Shown here in pieces: positions 1 to 6,441 of a stretch of 13,089 nt of DNA. Made by a program: the position numbers and the translations under genes. The stretch's first letter is position 1. The number at the start of each line of letters is the position of its first letter. Origin of the DNA: Chromera velia (Eukaryota > Sar > Chromeraceae); NCBI GenBank assembly GCA_018398765.1, contig JAHBMJ010003119.1, positions 1-13,089 of the forward strand, given 5' to 3'. The notes under the pieces were generated by a model. That model saw nothing but the letters and a program-made list of their open reading frames with translations, ran no database searches and was not told the DNA's origin.

Positions 1-395
1 TGAAGCGCGCAGCCATGAAGGAGATGGACATTCTTCGACTGCTCAACAGCCATGACAAGGAAAACAGGAGGAATGTGGTCAGTCAGTCATGAAATGCAAG
101 CAGACTCGCCGCTACATGATCCCTCGCTTCTTCGTTCTGTCTTCCCGCCGATCTTTTGTTTTTTCCTTCCTTCCGTCCGTCCGTCCGTCCTTCCCCGCTT
201 ACTTCCTGGCCGCCTTCTCGCCGTTCTCAACGCGCGTCTGAATGTATCCATCCATTCTTTGCTTTCTCAAACTGTCCGCGAGAACCTGAAGCGTTGCGAA
301 GAATAAATATAAACTCAAACCCTGGGGATGGGAAATGCAGTAGTGTTCACACAATTGGGTCAACACGGTTCTCCCTCTTGTTTGCTCATAGGATG

Positions 396-439
<44 letters not shown>

Positions 440-3400
440 AGTGTGTTCGTGCGTGCAGGTGCGACTCCTGTCCCATTTTGAATACAGAGGCCATCTCTGT
501 CTGGTGTTCGAGTGGATGTGGGGGTCTCTGAGGGGGGCTCTGAAGAAGATTCAGGCGACCTCTGTCGGCAGAGGGTTGTCACCTCAAGTCAGTATGTCTC
601 CTTACCTGCCACCTGTCTGCCCCTTCATCTCTCTCTCTCTCGGGTCTCTCAGTGTCTCACTCTGCGTGTAGTCTCTCTCTGCCTCCTTCCATCCCTTGCT
701 TCCTTGCTTGTCAACTCTGCGTGTGTTGGTCTGTGTGGAGGTGTCCCCCCTGGCGGGGTTCTTTTTGCGATTCTGTCGGTCTGGTCAACGTCCCCTTTAG
801 CTTTATCGTGTGTGCTTGTGTGTGTTTGCGAATGTGTGTTTGCGAATGTGTGCGTGTGTGTGTGTATGTGCGCGTGCTGTGCAATTAATTGGTTTTTTCT
901 CGGGGCGCCCCGTCAAAAAGATCCTCCCAACTAATTGCCTCGCCCCCTTGCTTCTTTGTGGTTGTATTCACGTTCGGGGTGCATGGGTGTGCGTGTGTGC
1001 ATTTGTTGCCGTGTGTGCCATATCAGGAGTGCCTTTTAAGTTGTCTGTGCGTCTGGTCAGCTTTTCGCTTTCGCCTGTTTGTGTGAGGCGCGCGCGCGGG
1101 TCTGGGTGTGCGTGTGTATCACTTCGCATGTATGCACCTGTTTGCAGGCTGTCTGGCTGTACACCAAGCAGCTCTTCACCGCCCTCCGCCTGATGAAAAA
1201 GTGCCACATCATCCATGGAGATCTGAAGCCTGACAATCTTTTGGTCAACGAGAAATACGCAGAGCTGAAGGCCAGTCAGCGGCAGGGAAGGAGGAATTCA
1301 GGAGGAACGATTCCTGGGGCCAAATTCGCTTTTTGTGATTCTCACTCGTCTGGGGGCAAGAAGAGATTCGCTTGTTTTCTGTGTATACGTGTCTCTGTTA
1401 TGGTCGAGCTACAGCGAGCTACAGCCTCTGTTCCCCGCTGTGTGGTGTTTTTCCTGCGCCAGTTTGCCAGTCCTGTTCCCGTCTTGCAGCCAAGTTGCTT
1501 GCCTGTTGCGTGTTTTGTGGTTGGCCCTCCTAAGACTTTATTTTTCTAAATACGTGTGTATGTGGGCGTGCAGGTTGCTGACTTGGGGAGTGCGTCGGAC
1601 GTCTCAGAGAACGAAATCACAGCTTACCTTGTCGCCAGATACTACAGAGCTCCGGAGGTCAGTGTACTGCTCCGCACAGGTTTGTGTGTGTTTGTGTGCG
1701 TGTACACGCGCGCGAGCGCGCTCGTGGATCTTTGTACTGTAGTGTTTTTGTTTTCTTGCTCCACTTTTTGTGTCTTTAGGAGGTGGAAAGTAACGATGAT
1801 CCGATTTCTCGGGAGGAATCCTGGGGAGTAGAGTTTTTGCCGTGCCCGTAGCTCTTTGAACTGAGGTGGACCAGAATGTTCTCAACTCTCTCTGTTGTTT
1901 GTGCACATGATCTTGCATCCACACGTGAATTTGCCAGGCGCCAAAAGATAAATCCTGCATTATGTTCTCGGTTGTCAGAGAAACAACACATGGCACTCTA
2001 TTCTCAGCTCCTCGTCTTTCTTGCGTCTGACGTGATGTGCAAGGAACTGATGAAAAAACAATACGTTTCTTACCAGAGACGTTAATTTCGGTCATTTATC
2101 TGTGCTGTGCAGATCATGATGGGTCTGAAGTACGACTGTCAGGTGGATGTGTGGAGTGCCGGTTGCACTCTGTATGAGCTTGCGACTGGTGACATTTTGT
2201 TTCCTGGTCGTTCGAACAACGAGATGCTGAAACTGATGATGGAGAAGAAGGGATGGATGGCTCGTCGCATGATCAACCAGGGACAGTTTGCAGAGAAGCA
2301 TTTCAACAAGGCAGGCAAAGACAGGGAATTCTACTACTACGACAAGGACACTTTCACTCAGGTTAGTCGGTTGGTCGACTTGTGCATGTGCTTAAGCGTC
2401 TTTCTTGTTCCTTATGTTCGTGGCCTTTGCTCTTCTTCCTTTTTTTCTTACAATTCCCGTTTTTTTTTTTTTTTCCGGTGGAAACGAAGCGTTTTCTGTC
2501 TTCCTTTGCGCTATGCGTCGACACGCTGTCCTGCTTTTTTTCTTGGACCTGTTTGGTTGGCTTCGCACAGGGCTCTCTGTTTGTATCTTTGTCTTTCCCT
2601 CTTCTTTTTTTTTGCTATCTCTGTTGACTAACTCTTTGATTGCCCCGTCATTTTCGTTCGATGCCTCGAGGAGCTTTAGGGCAAAGGCAACTGAGACTCC
2701 ACGTGAATGTGAATGTGTCGAGCAGCCTCTGCTTCTCCCTTCAATTCCTCAGTACTTTTTTTCTTTCTGCAGAAGAACGTGATGAGGACAATCAGAGACT
2801 TCCCACCGCCACAGAAATTTGCTGACGCGGTGATAGACCGACACCCGAAGGCAGTCTCGAACACCGAACAGGGAAGGTCAGTCAATCATTTCACAGGATC
2901 AAGTGATTTTCATTCTGTCTCGCAGCTAATCAGGCAGGCAGGCAGGCAGGAATGCAGGTTTGAAACGATTGGAGAGTTGATCTGGACAGGTATCCCTTGG
3001 TCTTCCCATCAGGAGCGTGACAGTTCCTGACTCCGCCCTGTCATCCGGAAACGGAGCAAACGCAGACAGGCATGGGTAAGAGAAAGACAAAAATAAAATG
3101 ACGGACGCACAAGAAACATTTTCCCTGGCTCTTTTTTGCTGGCACTTCCGCATATGACCCCCATCTCGAAGTCTCTGTCTCCGCTTCTCAAGCATCTTTG
3201 GCCCCTTCTTTCTTTCTTTCTTTCTTTCTTTCTTCATCTCTTTCTTTTTTCTTTCTTTCTTTCTTTCTTTTGTCTCCTTCTGGCGTGATCTGGCGTAAGT
3301 GCGAAGTGAATCTGGCAGACCGAGGGAATTCCAAACACGGAGGAAGAAAGACCACGTTCCTCTAACTTCTGCATGCCCCCCCCTCGACATGACGTCATGT

Positions 3401-3599
3401 AGGCCGCCTTCTCTGCCTGTGCTTCTTAATTCCTCTGTGCAGATACCTTCGGAGAAAGGTCCGGCAATTCGCGGAGTTAATCGAGAGGTGCGTAGAGCTG
3501 GACCCCGAGAGGCGCATCACCCCGGAGGACGCTCTGAGACACCAGTACTGCACGGAGGCATTCGAAATGCCCCAGGGAGGCAGTAGGGGACACCACTGA
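1..3599 (+). CDS. PRPF4B: PRP4-family protein kinase, copy A (5'-truncated by the window edge)
   Basis: This is the 3' part of a Ser/Thr kinase of the PRP4 (PRPF4B) family, which in other eukaryotes phosphorylates U4/U6.U5 tri-snRNP components during spliceosome activation in the nucleus. Inferred exons are 1-77, 459-587, 1148-1270, 1574-1657, 2113-2361, 2773-2876 and 3443-3599. They keep one open frame to TGA at 3597-3599. Visible motifs are the alpha-C helix (KEMDIL), HGDLKPDN catalytic loop, DLGSAS in the DFG position, YLVARYYRAPE activation segment and P+1 loop, DVWSAGC (subdomain IX) and LDPERRIT (subdomain XI Arg). The Gly-rich loop, beta-3 Lys and N-terminal region lie left of the window. 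It is about 97% identical in protein to copy B. Oddities: a GC donor after exon 1270, Ala for Ser two residues before the RYYRAPE motif ends the activation segment, and four extra residues (GSRG or equivalent) near the C terminus. No frameshift or stop is seen in the exons. It could be functional, or truncated if the GC donor is not used. Confidence 0.85.
173..190 (+). repeat. (CCGT)n microsatellite in copy A intron 4
   Basis: About four and a half CCGT units in a pyrimidine-rich stretch of the intron. Copy B does not have it. Confidence 0.85.
398..435 (+). repeat. (TG)19 microsatellite in copy A intron 4
   Basis: A perfect run of 19 TG units lies 23 bases before the exon at 459, between the body of the intron and its TGCAG acceptor. 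Copy B has only a short GTGTGTGT in the corresponding place (about 8560-8567). Introns 4 of the two copies align at their 5' ends (GTCAGTCAGTCATG) but differ afterwards. Confidence 0.95.
808..880 (+). repeat. Imperfect TG-rich minisatellite in copy A intron 5
   Basis: A TG-rich tract containing a tandem TTTGCGAATGTGTG unit (about 826-853) followed by GCGTGTGTG-type sequence. It lies in the part of intron 5 that copy B lacks (intron lengths 560 bp in A, 314 bp in B). Confidence 0.75.
1039..1230 (+). repeat. 192-bp paralogous identity block, copy A member
   Basis: Bases 1039-1230 match 8915-9106 without a mismatch by eye. The block covers the last ~109 bases of intron 5 and the first 83 bases of the catalytic-loop exon. 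Similarity at lower identity extends back to about 965 (aligned with about 8841). At 1231 identity stops abruptly: the next 40 bases carry 13 differences. Confidence 0.9.
1271..1280 (+). other. Non-canonical GC splice donor of copy A (with an out-of-frame GT donor 4 nt on)
   Basis: After the catalytic-loop exon (ending AAG at 1270) copy A reads GCCAGT, where copy B has GTCAGG at 9147. Splicing at the GC joins in frame to the exon at 1574. A GT donor-like site, GTCAGC, starts at 1275; using it adds four bases and creates a TGA four codons into the join (K-A-S-C-stop). If neither site is used, the frame runs to a stop at 1547-1549. The GC is directly visible; its use is inferred. Confidence 0.7.
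2460..2474 (+). repeat. Poly-T tract in copy A intron 8
   Basis: A 15-base T run inside the 411-bp intron 2362-2772. It is about 300 bases upstream of the acceptor, so it is not the acceptor's own polypyrimidine tract. Confidence 0.85.
2931..2950 (+). repeat. (CAGG)5 microsatellite in copy A intron 9
   Basis: Five CAGG units shortly after the donor of the 566-bp intron 2877-3442. Not present at the equivalent place in copy B. Confidence 0.9.
3204..3272 (+). repeat. (TTTC)n microsatellite in copy A intron 9
   Basis: About 70 bases of TTTC units interrupted near 3233-3250, about 170 bases before the acceptor at 3442. It explains a Lys/Glu/Arg-repeat open frame on the opposite strand. Confidence 0.9.
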
Positions 3600-4700
3600 T
3601 CCTACCCGGCTGTTGGCCTATGCAGTGATCAGACAAAGGTGGTGACTGTCACCGTTTCGCCTAATGTTGGATTGTAGGGATGTGTCAACATCAGCACCTG
3701 CAGTTGTCAAAAGGAGATTCTGTTCTCGGGATAGGAGTCGTGCTAGGAGTCGAAATTAGAATTCAGGCTGAAGACCACGGGGAACTTCCTGGCGTGCCGG
3801 CACAGAGGTCAACTACGCCTCTTGTCTGAATTTGTTCGACACTTCACTCACTGTTGGCATCGTTTCAAGACTTTGCTACTAGAGAGGTTGAAGAGAGATG
3901 CTTAGATGCTTGCATTGTTTGGGAATGTCCACGAATGACCCAGGCCCTCCGGAAAGCAAGAAAGGCAAAGATAGGAAATCTTTCAAAGAATAGAGGCAGC
4001 TGTAGGTGTTCCGGTACTTGCACAGGGAAGCCAGCTAGCTGATCACCCGGACCCATATGTATGTCACCATAGTACTGCACTGTTTGTGTACATCATTCTT
4101 GCAGGCAGAGGGGCGGGGAGAAGAGGTACAAAAGTTGGAGCACAATTTTTCCACTCAATGGCTTCACGCGAAACTGGACGTGGAGGCGTCAACCGAGCCG
4201 ATTCTTTGAAACGGGAGCGGCGCCCTTTGAGAGAGGGGACGGCCGGCCAGAGGCCAAAGGGACGTACAGTTCTTCTCTTTCTCTTTCTCTTTCCCTCTCT
4301 CTGTTTCATCGTCCCTTTTCTCCCAGTCGTTGCTTGCGCGCGCCATGCAGGTTGTATGCGCATACATGCTCATATAAAGCAAAGGAAGTCAGACAGAACG
4401 ACCTATTGATGAGCAGATTGTTTGAGGTGGTGGACGAATGCACAGATAAGTGGAGGAAGAGGGGGATCGATGGCTATACAGATAGATGCGTGGACGAATG
4501 GAGGTACAAAATCTGATCGCTGCATGGGTCTATTATTTTTACATCGCGTTACTTCTTGTGTTTTATCCACTTGATTTGCTTGTGAACAGCGCGTCGGTCA
4601 CTGAACCAATCTGTCAGTCACTGTGTCTGTCTCTTTCTCTCTCGCATGTTTTTTTCTGTGAGACTCTCTCTTCTCGGATCAATAAGTCAGGTAGATCTCT
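3600..4700. other. Intergenic region downstream of copy A
   Basis: The first ~35 bases after the stop still resemble the 3' flank of copy B (shared ATCCT and GGCTGTTG elements); similarity then ends, so the duplication reaches only a little way into the 3' UTR. The rest has no open frame with conserved motifs or a convincing splice pattern. An 11-base direct repeat (GTGGACGAATG) occurs at 4430-4440 and 4490-4500. No clear polyadenylation signal stands out. Confidence 0.6.
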
Positions 4701-5265
4701 GTCCGAATTGATGATCTTCGATAATAATGACCTATGGTTCAATGAATCAAATGATAAGATACAACCTATCTTAATGCGTTATGAAGAGACATTGCCTTTT
4801 ATAAAATCTTTGTCTTTTGTAATCTAGTCTGACTTTCAGTGGCTTACGTTTTTAGAAAGCCGATCGAATAAAGCTTATCGAATTATCAGAATTGATAAAG
4901 TTTGATGTTCGTCCGTATGATGGATAGTCTGAAATTCTTTGCTCGCTTTGTATATTTTGTGTAGACAAAATATAAGACAGAGCTCACTGACCGGTATAAA
5001 GTACCAATGAAGTCTAACATGAATAATTACGCATAGCCAAACATAGTCAAACCAGTAGTTTGAATATCAGAGTTTCGCGTGGGACCATAAAACCTTAGGG
5101 TGGTTTTTAACAACCGAATGGACTCTTTAAAGTTTGAAAAGAGGATCCTTAGGAGGCACCATAATACATCACAATATATCACAATGTACTGCAATGCTAA
5201 TTAGAGATAAACCGCAATCGACGAGCGAAAATACGGGAAGACCGACTCTGCATGCGAGTCGATGC
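4700..5265. other. AT-rich intergenic block with several short perfect hairpins
   Basis: Composition becomes clearly AT-richer than the genes or their introns. Short inverted repeats include TAAGATA/TATCTTA (4755-4773, 5-base loop), TATATTTTGT/ACAAAATATA (4951-4974, 4-base loop), AAAACC/GGTTTT (5089-5107) and CGACTC/GAGTCG (5243-5261). No coding frame or recognised RNA gene was found. It may be a decayed mobile element or a structural spacer. Confidence 0.45.
4951..4974. repeat. Perfect 10-bp inverted repeat with 4-nt loop
   Basis: TATATTTTGT, loop GTAG, then ACAAAATATA. The outer GCTC (4941-4944) and GAGC near 4980 can pair beyond a mismatched interval. This is the longest perfect hairpin seen in the window. 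Confidence 0.8.
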
Positions 5266-5539
5266 GACGACCTGATCAAGCGAAAGCACGATGATGCATG
5301 ACTCAGCTGGGATTACCTGGGATGACAAAGCTTCAGATTTGTGTACGCACGAAGTTCTTGCGCGCCGTCTCCAAACATCATGACTTTTGTGCTGGTGCAG
5401 GTCCGTGCTTAATTCTGAAGGCTTCTGACGAAGGTTCAGACATGTGTTTCAGTGATGTTCACACATGTTCACACCCTTCTGATTTTTTCTCTGGTATCCT
5501 TCTGCACCGAATAGAACAAAAAGGTTTCCCAGCATAATA

Positions 5540-5871
5540 AGTCGACTCGTGAGTTCTCGTACGAGCGAGCCACAAGGTGCAGTTTTGAGACGCTGAGCGA
5601 GGGAACGGTCAAATCAGTCTGCAAAAACTGGTCTGAAGGTTTTCCTTTTCAGCTCTCTCCTCTTTTCCGTGTTCGTAGTGCTTCAGTCGCCGGCGGCAGG
5701 TGAAGCCTTTTCGAGCGCTTTCCACCTTCTCCCGAAGTACACCACCCACTGTCCCTCTGTCTCGTGGTTTCCTCATCTTGAACTGATTTTGATATTTAGA
5801 GAGGTGCAATTTCTGAAGTCGGATCGTTTTTGCTTTTCAGAAACTCCAGTTTGAACAGGAGCTTGAGAACA
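5540..5871 (+). promoter_or_regulatory. Putative promoter / 5' UTR region of copy B
   Basis: This region precedes the first ATG of copy B, so promoter or leader sequence must lie in or near it. It holds a 10-bp palindrome CTCGTACGAG (5556-5565) and TGAGACG at 5586-5592. The latter fits the WGAGACG element described in Toxoplasma gondii promoters, which is relevant only if the organism is a relative. Pyrimidine-rich tracts occur around 5640-5670. TTTTCAG at 5834-5840 could end a 5'-UTR intron but lacks the G at -4 found in all coding-intron acceptors here. No TATA box is evident. Confidence 0.35.
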
Positions 5872-6441
5872 ATGTCTAGTGGTGTCCGGAAAGAAAAGGA
5901 GAGAGAGAGGGAGAGGGAGAGACGTTACGACAGTCGGAGCGTCTCCAGAGACCGAGACGAGAGACGGTATGACGAAAGGAGATACAGAGACTGGGACCGT
6001 CCAGATAGAGACCGAGATAGAGATAGAGACAGAGATAGAGGGTACGAAAGGGATCGTGACAGGAGAGACAAAGACAGAGATTATGAGCGTGACAGGGACA
6101 GAGAAAGAGACCGAGATAGAGACAGAGACAGGTATGGGAAGGGACGCGATCGTGAAAGAGATGGAAGAGATAGGGAAAGAGATGAGAGAGACAGAGGGCG
6201 TTCACGAGAGAAAGAAAGAGAGGTAGATCGAGATCGGAGGCGAGACAGAGATAGAGACAGGGACAGAGATAGAGACAAGGACAGAGATAGAGACAGGGAC
6301 AGATACAGGAGCAGGGAGAGAGAAAACGGAAGAGGGGAGAGAAACGAAAAGGACTCCCGCGCAAATGGAAGAAGAGAATCCAGAGATTTTGATTTGAGAG
6401 ACGAAAGAGAAAGAGATCGGGACCGAAGAGATCGGAAGAGA
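5872..6441 (+). repeat. Purine-rich hexamer repeats encoding the Arg-Asp/Arg-Glu domain
   Basis: The first ~570 coding bases of copy B are almost all purines on the + strand. They are built from degenerate hexamers such as GAGATA, GAGACA and GACCGA, which encode alternating RD and RE dipeptides (residues ~6-190). The densest arrays are about 6001-6045, 6091-6131 and 6238-6305. The composition resembles RD/RE mixed-charge domains of nuclear-speckle proteins such as U1-70K. The matching Ser/Leu-rich open frames on the opposite strand are a by-product of this bias. Confidence 0.85.

Noticed and set aside
2926-3390. Minus-strand frame with Lys/Glu/Arg repeats.
   Set aside because: It is the reverse complement of the (TTTC)n tract in copy A intron 9.
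1-3599. Copy A as a processed retrocopy.
   Set aside because: It retains introns at all the positions found in copy B, so it arose by DNA-level duplication.
4737-4749. GGTTCAATGAATC as a tRNA T-arm-like sequence.
   Set aside because: The stem does not fit a T-arm, and no acceptor, D or anticodon arms can be drawn around it.
4486-4827. 113-codon plus-strand frame with a hydrophobic start.
   Set aside because: It runs from a TCTC-rich stretch into the AT-rich block, with no known motif or splice pattern; frames of this size are expected by chance.
5089-5107. TTAGGG-like sequence within a hairpin as a telomere remnant.
   Set aside because: Only one unit is present, with no tandem array.
5830-5871. 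Upstream extension of the copy B reading frame by 14 codons.
   Set aside because: It begins at TTG, not ATG, and spans a TTTTCAG acceptor-like site. The first ATG is at 5872 with A at -3.
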